Origin: Bacteroidia bacterium | GTDB taxonomy: Bacteria; Bacteroidota; Bacteroidia; Bacteroidales; Dysgonomonadaceae | Length of the DNA stretch: 6,570 bases | Assembly: GCA_030539475.1 (NCBI GenBank) | Contig: JAUNRY010000122.1 | Span: 1 to 6,570, forward strand | Direction: 5' to 3' | In this document: piece after piece, positions 1 to 5,512 of the stretch | Position numbering within the stretch: the stretch's first letter is position 1 | How the letters are laid out: each line of letters opens with the position of its first letter | Program-made: the position numbers and the translations under genes | Notes under the pieces: model-generated | The model's database searches: none | Told to the model about the DNA's origin: nothing | What the model saw: the letters and a program-made list of their open reading frames with translations, nothing else

Positions 1-133
1 TTTTCTTTGATAAATCAGTTTTGACGGAGTGAGTAAGTTTAGAAATAAGTTCCAACTTATTAGCAGGGCTTAAATTTTTCAAAAGTCCAATATATCCCTC
101 CACGAGATACGTATTTAATTCTGTTGTTTTCAT
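1..133 (-). CDS. N-terminal part of a small protein, possibly the antitoxin of a PIN/VapC-type pair (cut by window edge)
   Basis: An open frame starts at an ATG (131-133, minus) and runs without a stop to the left edge, giving 44 residues that begin MKTTELNTYLVEGYIGLL. The visible part looks like one or two amphipathic helices, including the segment LSPANKLELISKLTHSV and ending in a lysine-rich DLSKK. Seen in sequence: a coherent, protein-like frame, and a TATCTTTG promoter box 28 nt upstream of the start. From memory, short Bacteroidota proteins with a similar LSPTNKLDLISKL core often sit directly upstream of PIN-domain (VapC-like) toxin genes, so an antitoxin role is an inference. The partner would lie outside the window. 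The gene follows rsmE on the same strand, 45 nt beyond its stop, but seems to have its own promoter. It could also be an unrelated small regulatory or hypothetical protein. Confidence 0.6.
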   Translation of the reverse strand, partial: MKTTELNTYLVEGYIGLLKNLSPANKLELISKLTHSVKTDLSKK

Positions 134-160
134 TTCACTACAAATTTAGTATTAAAGATT

Positions 161-168
161 CAAAGATA
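161..168 (-). promoter_or_regulatory. Bacteroidota -7 promoter box for the edge-truncated gene
   Basis: On the minus strand positions 168 to 161 read TATCTTTG, an exact match to the TAnnTTTG -7 element used by the primary sigma factor of Bacteroidota. It lies 28 nt before the ATG at 133, leaving room for a leader of roughly 20-25 nt. I find no good TTTG -33 element at the usual 19-21 nt spacing. The box falls in the gap between the rsmE stop and this gene. Confidence 0.5.
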
Positions 169-178
169 CACAAAAATA

Positions 179-886
179 TCAAATATTGTTGATCACGTGT
201 ATAGTGTGTATCGCTGCAAAACAAGCCGTTTCCGTTCTTAAACGGTTTTCACCCAGGCTAATGGGCTCAAATCCGGAATCGATGGCTGCCTGAACTTCTT
301 CTTCGCTGAAATCGCCTTCGGGGCCGACAAGAATCAACGCATTTTCGTGTTTGCGGTACGCTTGCGCCAGCTGCTTTTTCTCTGACGGATAGCAATGGGC
401 AATGAATTTTCTACCATTAAAAGGCTGTGAAATAAAATCGTGAAAGCGCATCGTTGTATCGATTTCGGGCAAAACAGCCTGGCGCGACTGTTTCATGGCC
501 GCTACCGCAATTTTCTCCAACCTTTCTGTTTTCAGCTCTTTTCTTTCGGAATAGCGGCAAAGCAACGGGGTTAACCGGTCGATTCCTGTTTCGGTAGCTT
601 TTTCGGCAAACCATTCAGTCCTGTCCATATTTTTGGTGGGAGCGAAAGCTAAGTGCAGGTAGAAATTCCATGTTTTGGGCTGCGAAATTTCCCGCTCTAT
701 TTCTACCAGGCAGTGTTTGTGATGCGCGTGAGTGAGCGTACAATCGTAAAAAAAGCCGGCGCCGTCGGTAACGGTTAGTTTGTCGCCCTCTTTCATCCGA
801 AGTACCTTTACGCAGTGTTGCGATTCCTGTTCCGGCAGTTGCTGCGTTTGCCTGATATCGGGGGAATAAAAAATTGTATCAGCCAT
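179..886 (-). CDS. rsmE: 16S rRNA (uracil1498-N3)-methyltransferase RsmE
   Basis: RsmE is a SAM-dependent SPOUT methyltransferase that makes m3U1498 in helix 44 of 16S rRNA, near the decoding site, in the cytoplasm. The protein has 235 residues, normal for the family (about 230-250). The N-terminal PUA-like part (about 1-70) carries the conserved QHCVKVLRMKEGD stretch (23-35). The knotted SPOUT domain (about 73-233) shows EKATETGIDRLTPLLCRYSERK-type conservation at 95-116, KQSRQ at 132-136, the SAM-loop motif GPEGDFSEEE at 188-197 and LGENRLRTETA at 211-221. All expected motifs are present and the frame is intact. The ATG at 886 overlaps the end of the upstream DUF151 gene by 8 nt, so the two are probably co-transcribed and translationally coupled. 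I see no strong terminator after its stop. Confidence 0.95.
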   Translation of the reverse strand: MADTIFYSPDIRQTQQLPEQESQHCVKVLRMKEGDKLTVTDGAGFFYDCTLTHAHHKHCLVEIEREISQPKTWNFYLHLAFAPTKNMDRTEWFAEKATETGIDRLTPLLCRYSERKELKTERLEKIAVAAMKQSRQAVLPEIDTTMRFHDFISQPFNGRKFIAHCYPSEKKQLAQAYRKHENALILVGPEGDFSEEEVQAAIDSGFEPISLGENRLRTETACFAAIHTIHVINNI

Positions 887-1478
887 TTTCCGTGTTTTCC
901 CGGCGGTTTATTTCATCGCGAAGTTTGGTTGCCAGCTCATAATCTTCATTTTCAATGGCTTCCTCCAGTCGTTTTTTAAGAGCCTCTATTTGTATCTCTT
1001 CAATGTTTTCGGAAATGTCTGTTTCCATGTCTTTGTTTTGTAAGTCGTTAGATAACACATCTTTCTCGTCAAACACAATGGCCATGTTCTGCATGATGTA
1101 TTCCGTGGTGAAAATAGGCGAATTGGTTCTCAAGGCGATGGCTACGGCATCCGATGTGCGCGAGTCGATGCGGAATTCCCGGTTGTTCTGACGCAGCACC
1201 AACTCCGCAAAAAAAGCTCCTTCTTCGAATTTATAGATAAAAACTTCGAGCAGTTCTATGTTTAACGATTTGAATATATTGTACATGAGGTCGTGAGCCA
1301 GGGGACGCGGCGGAGTCATATTTTCCATGACAATGGCAATGGATTGCGCTTCGGGCGTGCCAATCACGATGGGCAAGCGGCGGATACCGGTTTCCTCGGC
1401 AAATATGAGCGCGTATGCGCCGGCTTGTACCTGGCTAAACGATATTCCGAGTATGGAAAGTTTTACTTTGTTCGTCAC
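879..1478 (-). CDS. DUF151 / bifunctional nuclease domain protein with C-terminal UVR motif
   Basis: The 199-residue protein has two parts. Residues about 3-135 are a DUF151 (bifunctional nuclease, BFN) domain, with ILGISFSQVQAGAYALIFAEE near the start, PIVIGTPEAQSIAIVMENM at 36-54, RPLAHDLM at 58-65 and DSRTSDAVAIALRTNSPIF at 105-123. After an acidic linker (about 137-162), residues about 165-193 form a UvrB/UvrC-type helical hairpin with the EDYELATKLRDEI signature (178-190). DUF151 is named for a plant protein reported to have RNase and DNase activity; its role in bacteria is uncertain, and the UVR motif usually mediates protein-protein contact. The start is GTG at 1476-1478: an in-frame TAA lies just upstream, no ATG is available, and the conserved domain begins at once. 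It is the first gene of a unit with rsmE (8-nt overlap). Domain calls are firm; function is not. Confidence 0.9.
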   Translation of the reverse strand: MTNKVKLSILGISFSQVQAGAYALIFAEETGIRRLPIVIGTPEAQSIAIVMENMTPPRPLAHDLMYNIFKSLNIELLEVFIYKFEEGAFFAELVLRQNNREFRIDSRTSDAVAIALRTNSPIFTTEYIMQNMAIVFDEKDVLSNDLQNKDMETDISENIEEIQIEALKKRLEEAIENEDYELATKLRDEINRRENTENG

Positions 1479-1506
1479 AATTTTTTTTGTTTATTTGTTA
1501 TAACAT

Positions 1507-1514
1507 CAAAAATA
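1507..1514 (-). promoter_or_regulatory. Putative promoter (-7 box) of the DUF151-rsmE unit
   Basis: The minus strand reads TATTTTTG from 1514 to 1507, matching TAnnTTTG. It lies 28 nt upstream of the GTG start at 1478. A TTG at 1540-1538 gives a possible -33 element, with a spacer of 23 nt, slightly longer than usual. The surrounding sequence is very A/T rich, so a chance match is possible. Confidence 0.45.
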
Positions 1515-1572
1515 CAATTTTTAAACAAGAAAAACAGCAATAAATGCTTTTTTTTGAAATTTTGAATATTTG

Positions 1573-1604
1573 TTGCGAAATATGAAGAAAATTATTTAAC
1601 TTTG
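1573..1604 (+). promoter_or_regulatory. Bacteroidota promoter for tRNA-His
   Basis: TAACTTTG at 1597-1604 is an exact TAnnTTTG -7 box, and TTG at 1573-1575 (preceded by a further TTTG at 1569-1572) supplies a -33 element with a 21-nt spacer. Transcription would start about 10-15 nt before the mature tRNA 5' end at 1622. This is the best two-part promoter match in the window. Confidence 0.65.
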
Positions 1605-1621
1605 CACTCGCTTTCAGATAT

Positions 1622-1696
1622 GGTGGTCATAGCTCAGTCGGTTAGAGCGTCGGATTGTGGTTCCGAAGGTCGCGGGTTCGAATCCCGTTTTCCACC
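1622..1696 (+). tRNA. tRNA-His (anticodon GTG)
   Basis: The cloverleaf can be folded by hand. The D arm is GCTC/GAGC (1632-1635, 1645-1648). The anticodon stem is five perfect pairs (1650-1654 with 1662-1666), and its loop TTGTGGT puts anticodon GTG at 1657-1659. The variable loop is AGGTC (1667-1671). The T arm is GCGGG, TTCGAAT, CCCGT (1672-1688). The extra 5' G (1622, G-1) faces C73 (1696), the identity element of histidine tRNA. The acceptor stem is odd: pairs 1-4 and 7 are normal, but positions 5:68 (T1627/T1691) and 6:67 (C1628/T1690) do not pair. CCA is not encoded; the following bases are CGA. It is the only tRNA I see here and has its own promoter and downstream terminators. Confidence 0.93.
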
Positions 1697-1701
1697 CGAA
1701 T

Positions 1702-1723
1702 ACACTGATTAATAAGTGTTTTT
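1702..1723 (+). terminator. Weak hairpin plus T-tract just after tRNA-His
   Basis: ACACT (1702-1706) pairs with AGTGT (1715-1719) around an 8-nt loop, followed by a run of five T (1719-1723). Five A/T-rich pairs make a weak terminator, but it sits 5 nt after the tRNA 3' end, so it may instead help 3' trimming. Confidence 0.35.
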
Positions 1724-1745
1724 CTCTCTTAGATTTGTTTTAGGT

Positions 1746-1779
1746 AATCACGTATTTTTCAAGTACGTGATTTTTTTTT
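1746..1779 (+). terminator. Rho-independent terminator downstream of tRNA-His
   Basis: AATCACGTA (1746-1754) pairs perfectly with TACGTGATT (1764-1772) around a 9-nt loop, and a run of nine T follows (1771-1779). The T-tract lies only on the plus-strand side, so it should end transcripts coming from the tRNA. Confidence 0.8.
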
Positions 1780-1810
1780 GTGCCTGAATTTTACGGATTA
1801 TTTGTGGGAG

Positions 1811-1838
1811 ACGAAAGCTGTGCTTTCGTTTTTATTTT
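1811..1838 (+). terminator. Second strong plus-strand hairpin with T-tract
   Basis: ACGAAAGC (1811-1818) pairs perfectly with GCTTTCGT (1822-1829) across the 3-nt loop TGT, followed by TTTTTATTTTT (1829-1839). It resembles an intrinsic terminator on the plus strand. No gene lies between it and the preceding terminator, so it may be a back-up for the tRNA or a remnant of a lost gene's end. Confidence 0.6.
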
Positions 1839-1854
1839 TCACGAAGCCGCAAGC

Positions 1855-1879
1855 AAAAAATCAACAAACGTATAGTTGA
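1855..1879 (-). terminator. Weak candidate terminator of the TrmH-family gene
   Basis: Read on the minus strand, TCAAC (1879-1875) pairs with GTTGA (1865-1861) around a 9-nt loop, followed by six T (1860-1855). The stem is only five pairs and lies about 80 nt after the stop codon at 1958. It is the only T-tailed hairpin I find on the minus strand between 1958 and the tRNA. Confidence 0.35.
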
Positions 1880-1892
1880 ATCCACAGGTTTT

Positions 1893-1910
1893 AGGGATAC
1901 TCCCTTTTTT
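1893..1910 (+). terminator. Short plus-strand hairpin with T-tract
   Basis: AGGGA (1893-1897) pairs with TCCCT (1901-1905) across the loop TAC, followed by six T in total (1905-1910). The five-pair stem is short but GC-containing. It faces the converging TrmH-family gene, so it could stop read-through from the tRNA side; chance is also possible. Confidence 0.3.
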
Positions 1911-1957
1911 GCTCACTAAGGCACAAAAAACACATAGTTTCACGATTTGTCTCCTAC

Positions 1958-2713
1958 CTAAAATTTCCTTCTCCTAAACTCCGAACACACAATTGCCGTG
2001 GCAACCGCCACGTTTAATGATTCCGATGTTTGAGCGTCCGCCGGATAATTAGGAATTAACAACTTGTTTGTAACCCTTTGCTGAATATCGGGAGAAATGC
2101 CTTTCCCCTCGTTTCCCATCACGATAAATCCGCTTTCCGGCAGTTCCGTTTGGTAAATATTATCTCCTTCCAGAAAAGTGCCGAAAACAGGCAGGCCCCT
2201 GTTTTTTTTCAAAAAATCAAAAATATCCAAGTAGTGCACTTTCACCCGCGCAATGGCTCCCATGGTGGCTTGCACGGTTTTTGAATTGAAAATATCGGCG
2301 GTATCGGGCGAACAGAAAATGTGGCCAATACCAAACCAGTCTGCCAGCCGCACAATCGTGCCCATATTGCCCGGATCCTGAATGCCGTCGAGAACGAGGT
2401 GCAGGTTGTCTTTTAATTCAATTTTATCAATATCGTATTCGGGTTGATAAAAAATGCCGATAACTTGCGGCGCGGTTTTAAGCTGAGACGCTTTTTTTAA
2501 CTCTTCGGACGTGGCTTCGGCAATTTCTTCCGCCAACGACGAATCAATTTGCTGCAACACTTCCGGCAATCCCGCTAACAATTGGCATCGGCAATTGCCA
2601 AGCAAGTCAGAAACCAGCTTTTTCCCTTCGGCCACAAAAACTCCGTGCTCTGTGCGGTATTTCTTTTCGTTGAGCGAGCGGATATATTTTATCTTGTTTT
2701 TACTCAGCAACAT
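1958..2713 (-). CDS. TrmH/SpoU-family RNA 2'-O-ribose methyltransferase (RlmB-like)
   Basis: This is a SAM-dependent SPOUT enzyme expected to methylate a ribose 2'-OH in rRNA or tRNA. From the chosen start it has 251 residues. Residues about 20-90 are the substrate-binding domain (FVAEGKKLV at 26-34). The catalytic domain shows motif 1, LDGIQDPGNMGTIVRLADW (108-126), with N116 and R122; motif 2, FIVMGNEGKGIS (196-207), with E202; and motif 3, SLNVAVATAI (232-241), with S232 and N234. These match the Asn/Arg, Glu and Ser-Leu-Asn residues of TrmH. I chose the ATG at 2711-2713 because the product then begins MLLSKNKIKYIRS, as in relatives; the longer frame starts at a TTG (2735-2737) that lies inside the likely promoter box. 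The exact target nucleotide cannot be read from sequence. It is a single-gene unit, divergent from tkt and convergent with the tRNA. Confidence 0.92.
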   Translation of the reverse strand: MLLSKNKIKYIRSLNEKKYRTEHGVFVAEGKKLVSDLLGNCRCQLLAGLPEVLQQIDSSLAEEIAEATSEELKKASQLKTAPQVIGIFYQPEYDIDKIELKDNLHLVLDGIQDPGNMGTIVRLADWFGIGHIFCSPDTADIFNSKTVQATMGAIARVKVHYLDIFDFLKKNRGLPVFGTFLEGDNIYQTELPESGFIVMGNEGKGISPDIQQRVTNKLLIPNYPADAQTSESLNVAVATAIVCSEFRRRKF

Positions 2714-2734
2714 TCTGATGATTTTGTTACGATG

Positions 2735-2742
2735 CAAAGATA
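2735..2742 (-). promoter_or_regulatory. -7 promoter box of the TrmH-family gene
   Basis: The minus strand reads TATCTTTG from 2742 to 2735, an exact TAnnTTTG match. Transcription would start near 2728-2731, giving a 5' leader of only about 15-18 nt before the ATG at 2713. No convincing TTTG is seen at the -33 position. The placement argues against the TTG start at 2737. Confidence 0.5.
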
Positions 2743-2837
2743 CTCAAAATCAAAGTTCTTCTTTCGATAAAATCAACAAAAAATCAAATATCCACTAAAT
2801 GTGTCAATTTTTATACCTCATTCTTTTTAAAAAAATG

Positions 2838-2845
2838 TATCTTTG
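2838..2845 (+). promoter_or_regulatory. -7 promoter box of tkt
   Basis: TATCTTTG at 2838-2845 matches TAnnTTTG exactly and is identical to the box of the divergent gene, whose nearest edge is 95 nt away. Transcription would begin near 2850, leaving a leader of about 70 nt before the tkt ATG. The -33 region is T-rich (2808-2812) but lacks a clear TTTG at the right distance. The 207-nt gap between the two divergent starts holds nothing else I can support as a gene. Confidence 0.5.
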
Positions 2846-2920
2846 TGTCAAAAGCCTGTGTAGCTTTTTTTTCAACAAAAGAATCAATTAAACCCAACAG
2901 AATCAATATTTACTAATCTT

Positions 2921-4939
2921 ATGAATGATAATGTATTAATGAATAAAGTTGCCGATAATATCCGAGTTTTAGCGGCCTCGATGGTAGAAAAAGCAAAATC
3001 GGGACATCCGGGAGGCCCCATGGGTGGCGCCGATTTTATAAATGTTCTTTACAGCGAATTTTTGGAATACGACCCCGAAAATCCTCACTGGGAAGGCCGC
3101 GACCGGTTTTTTCTCGATGCCGGCCACATGTCGCCCATGCTTTATTCCGTTCTTTGCCTGAACGGTAAGTTCTCGATAGAAGACATAAAAAACTTCCGCC
3201 AATGGGGAAGCCCCACGCCGGGCCATCCCGAAATAGACGTTGAGCGAGGCATAGAAAACACTTCCGGTCCGCTTGGGCAGGGACACGCCTACGGCGCAGG
3301 AGCCGCCATGGCTGCCAAATTTTTGAAAGCACGGTTGGGAGACGGAATCGATCACACTATTTATTCTTACATTACCGACGGCGGCATTCAGGAAGAAATT
3401 TCGCAAGGCGTCGGGCGTTTGGCCGGACACTTGGGATTGAGTAATTTCATCATGTTTTACGACTCAAACGATATTCAGCTTTCCACCACCACCAACGCCG
3501 TAACCAGCGAAGATGTAGCAAAAAAATACGAAGCGTGGAACTGGAAAGTAATCACGATAGACGGAAACAACGTGGATGAAATTCGCAAAGCGTTAACGGA
3601 GGCTAAAGCCGAAAATGAACGCCCTACGCTCATTATCGGAAACACCGTGATGGGGCGCGGCGCGTTGGCGGCCGATTGCACCTCGTTCGAGTGTCAGGTT
3701 TCCACGCACGGACAGCCGTTGAGCGCTGCCGGAGCCGATTTTGCCCAAACCATCAAAAACCTGGGCGGCGATCCGGAAAATCCGTTTGTAATTTCTCCCG
3801 AGGCGAAAGAGCTTTACGACAAAAGAAAAAAAGAACTCAAAGAAATTGTAGCGGACAAGAAAGCCAAGCACGACGAGTGGGCAAAAGCCAACCCCGAACT
3901 GGCAGCCAAAAAACAAAAGTGGTTTGCCCGCGAATTGCCCGAAATAGATTGGGCTTCCATTGAGCAAAAACCCAATAACGCTACGCGTGCGGCATCGGCA
4001 ACGGTGTTGGGTGTTCTGGCTCAAAATGTTGAGAACATGATTGTTGCTTCGGCCGATTTGTCGAACTCCGACAAAACGGACGGATTTTTGAAATACACTA
4101 CCGCGTTTGAAAAAAATGATTTCTCGGGAGCGTTTTTTCAAGCCGGCGTAGCCGAATTTACCATGTCGGCCATGTGCATCGGAATGAGTTTGCACGGCGG
4201 CGTGATTCCTGCCTGCGGCACATTTTTCGCGTTTTCCGATTATATGAAGCCTGCCATTCGTGTAGCGGCGCTGATGGAAACTCCCGTTATTTTTGTTTGG
4301 ACGCACGACGCGTTTCGCGTGGGCGAAGACGGCCCCACGCACCAACCCGTGGAGCAGGAAGCGCAAATCCGTTTGTTGGAAAAATTGCAAAATCACAATG
4401 GACACAATTCCATGCTTGTGCTTCGCCCGGCAGACGTAAACGAGGCCACCGTGGCCTGGAAAATGGCGCTGGAAAACGCGCATACGCCCACCGGTTTGAT
4501 TTTATCGCGGCAAAACATCAACAACTTGCCCCAGTCAAGTTACAAAATGGCGCTGGCAGCAGAAAAAGGAGCTTACGTGGTGCAGGAAGACAACGATTAC
4601 GATGTAATTCTGCTGGCATCGGGTTCCGAAGTCTCCACCTTGGTTGAGGGTGCGGAACTGTTGAAAGCCGACGGAATAAAAACCCGAATCGTTTCCGTGC
4701 CGTCGGAGGGATTGTTCCGCAGCCAATCGAAAGAATACCAGGAATCTATCCTGCCCAAAGGCAAAAAGAAATTCGGTTTAACCGCCGGGCTTCCCGTTAC
4801 GTTGGAAGGATTGGTAGGTGCCGACGGCGAAGTTTGGGGTATGAACTCGTTCGGATTTTCAGCGCCTTACAAAGTGCTGGACGAGAAACTGGGCTACACG
4901 GGCAAAAACGTGTACGAACAGGTAAAAAAACTAGTATAA
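2921..4939 (+). CDS. tkt: Transketolase
   Basis: Transketolase is a thiamine-diphosphate and Mg/Ca-dependent cytoplasmic enzyme. It moves two-carbon units from ketoses such as xylulose-5-P to aldoses such as ribose-5-P or erythrose-4-P in the non-oxidative pentose phosphate pathway. The 672 residues are full length. Visible landmarks: SGHPGG (27-32, His29), AGHMSP (67-72), GPLGQGH (116-122), the metal/ThDP motif TDGGIQEE (152-159, Asp153) with DSNDI (181-185), His263, TRAAS (355-359), the GVAEF segment with the catalytic Glu412, and GEDGPTHQPVEQ (468-479), then SRQN (529-532) of the phosphate site. The order is N-terminal PP, central Pyr and C-terminal domain (about 550-672). TDGGIQEE replaces the usual GDG-x-x-x-EG form; I recall this as normal for the Bacteroidales version. 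The start is the first ATG; M7 is a less likely alternative. It leads the unit with rpiB, 78 nt downstream. Confidence 0.97.
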   Translation: MNDNVLMNKVADNIRVLAASMVEKAKSGHPGGPMGGADFINVLYSEFLEYDPENPHWEGRDRFFLDAGHMSPMLYSVLCLNGKFSIEDIKNFRQWGSPTPGHPEIDVERGIENTSGPLGQGHAYGAGAAMAAKFLKARLGDGIDHTIYSYITDGGIQEEISQGVGRLAGHLGLSNFIMFYDSNDIQLSTTTNAVTSEDVAKKYEAWNWKVITIDGNNVDEIRKALTEAKAENERPTLIIGNTVMGRGALAADCTSFECQVSTHGQPLSAAGADFAQTIKNLGGDPENPFVISPEAKELYDKRKKELKEIVADKKAKHDEWAKANPELAAKKQKWFARELPEIDWASIEQKPNNATRAASATVLGVLAQNVENMIVASADLSNSDKTDGFLKYTTAFEKNDFSGAFFQAGVAEFTMSAMCIGMSLHGGVIPACGTFFAFSDYMKPAIRVAALMETPVIFVWTHDAFRVGEDGPTHQPVEQEAQIRLLEKLQNHNGHNSMLVLRPADVNEATVAWKMALENAHTPTGLILSRQNINNLPQSSYKMALAAEKGAYVVQEDNDYDVILLASGSEVSTLVEGAELLKADGIKTRIVSVPSEGLFRSQSKEYQESILPKGKKKFGLTAGLPVTLEGLVGADGEVWGMNSFGFSAPYKVLDEKLGYTGKNVYEQVKKLV

Positions 4940-4946
4940 CAAGTTA

Positions 4947-4996
4947 AAAGTTTGGGGTTTAAGGTTCAATGTTTGGAACCTTAAACGTTAAACTTT
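4947..4996 (+). repeat. Long imperfect inverted repeat between tkt and rpiB
   Basis: Two 21-nt arms, 4947-4967 and 4976-4996, are complementary around the 8-nt loop AATGTTTG. The inner 11 pairs (GTTTAAGGTTC with GAACCTTAAAC) are perfect. Then come one G/G mismatch (4956/4987), two G-T wobbles and seven more pairs (AAAGTTT with AAACTTT). A further copy of CCTTAAACG occurs at 5000-5008, repeating 4979-4987, so the 3' side could also pair in a second register. There is no T-tract after the stem, so it is not a typical intrinsic terminator. It fills most of the 78-nt gap and could act as an RNA stem that tunes processing or stability between the two genes, or be a copy of a dispersed intergenic repeat. 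Confidence 0.8.
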
Positions 4997-5017
4997 AAAC
5001 CTTAAACGAAAATAATA

Positions 5018-5473
5018 ATGTCTTTATTCGATAAAACTGAAAAGCCCATCGGTTTGGCTTCCGACCATGCCGGTTATGCAGCCAAACAGGTTGTTATTAA
5101 GATGCTTACGGAGAAAGGGATACCTTTCAACGATTTCGGAGCGCATTCACCCGAGAGTTCAGATTATGCCGATTTTGCCCATCCGCTGGCTAAAGCCATT
5201 GAGAGCGGAGAATGTTATCCGGGAATAGCTATTTGCGGCACGGGCAACGGCATTAATATGACTATGAATAAGCATCAGCACATACGTTCCGCCTTATGCT
5301 GGAACAAAGAATCGGCGTTTCTTGCCCGCGCCCACAACGATGCCAACGTGCTGGCTTTTCCGGGAAGATTATTGTCGGAAGAAGAAATTCACGAAATTCT
5401 GGAAACTTTCCTCAATACTCCTTTCGAAGGTGGCCGCCACGAAAGAAGAATCAACAAGATTCCCTGCGCGTAA
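5018..5473 (+). CDS. rpiB: Ribose-5-phosphate isomerase B (RpiB/LacAB family)
   Basis: RpiB interconverts ribulose-5-phosphate and ribose-5-phosphate in the cytoplasm. The 151 residues match the family length (about 145-155) in a single Rossmann-like domain. The active-site features are all visible: ASDHAGYAAK (14-23) with Asp16 and His17, the catalytic-base motif ICGTGNGINMTMNK (72-85) with Cys73 and the GTGNG anion hole, ARAHNDANVLAF (103-114) with His106 and Asn107, and EGGRHERRINKI (137-148) supplying phosphate-binding arginines. This pattern identifies RpiB rather than the unrelated RpiA. A LacA/LacB or allose-6-P isomerase role is less likely given the neighbour tkt, the next enzyme to use its product. 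The ATG follows an A/T-rich AAAATAATA leader without a Shine-Dalgarno sequence. No separate promoter is evident, so co-transcription with tkt is likely. Confidence 0.95.
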   Translation: MSLFDKTEKPIGLASDHAGYAAKQVVIKMLTEKGIPFNDFGAHSPESSDYADFAHPLAKAIESGECYPGIAICGTGNGINMTMNKHQHIRSALCWNKESAFLARAHNDANVLAFPGRLLSEEEIHEILETFLNTPFEGGRHERRINKIPCA

Positions 5474-5512
5474 CACGCTTTGCGATTGACACGGGCCGTG
5501 AATTTGCTTAGA

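Noticed and set aside
1293..1565. Plus-strand open frame antisense to the DUF151 gene start
   Set aside because: It is mostly antisense to a conserved domain, and the rest is low-complexity A/T-rich sequence that contains the promoter region.
1730..1737. TAGATTTG, a TAnnTTTG match on the plus strand after tRNA-His
   Set aside because: No -33 element is present, and a start here would run at once into the terminator at 1746-1779, giving an RNA of about 35 nt. A chance match in A/T-rich DNA is more likely.
1622..1957. tRNA-His 3' end as an attachment site for an integrated element
   Set aside because: No integrase, no direct repeat of the tRNA 3' end and no foreign gene block is visible downstream.
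3593..4483. Long minus-strand open frame (296 codons) inside tkt
   Set aside because: It is antisense to a fully conserved transketolase, and its translation is rich in Arg, His, Phe and Gly without recognisable motifs. It reflects the codon bias of tkt.
2921..4939. Transketolase possibly inactive because GDG is replaced by TDG in the cofactor motif
   Set aside because: The metal-binding Asp153, Asn183, Glu412 and the other catalytic residues are present, and I recall TDGG/SDGG as normal for Bacteroidales transketolases.
5490..5500. Palindrome CACGG-G-CCGTG between rpiB and the S41 gene
   Set aside because: The 5-nt arms are separated by one base and do not extend. It could be a small operator, but nothing else supports that, and it cannot form a stable hairpin at full length.
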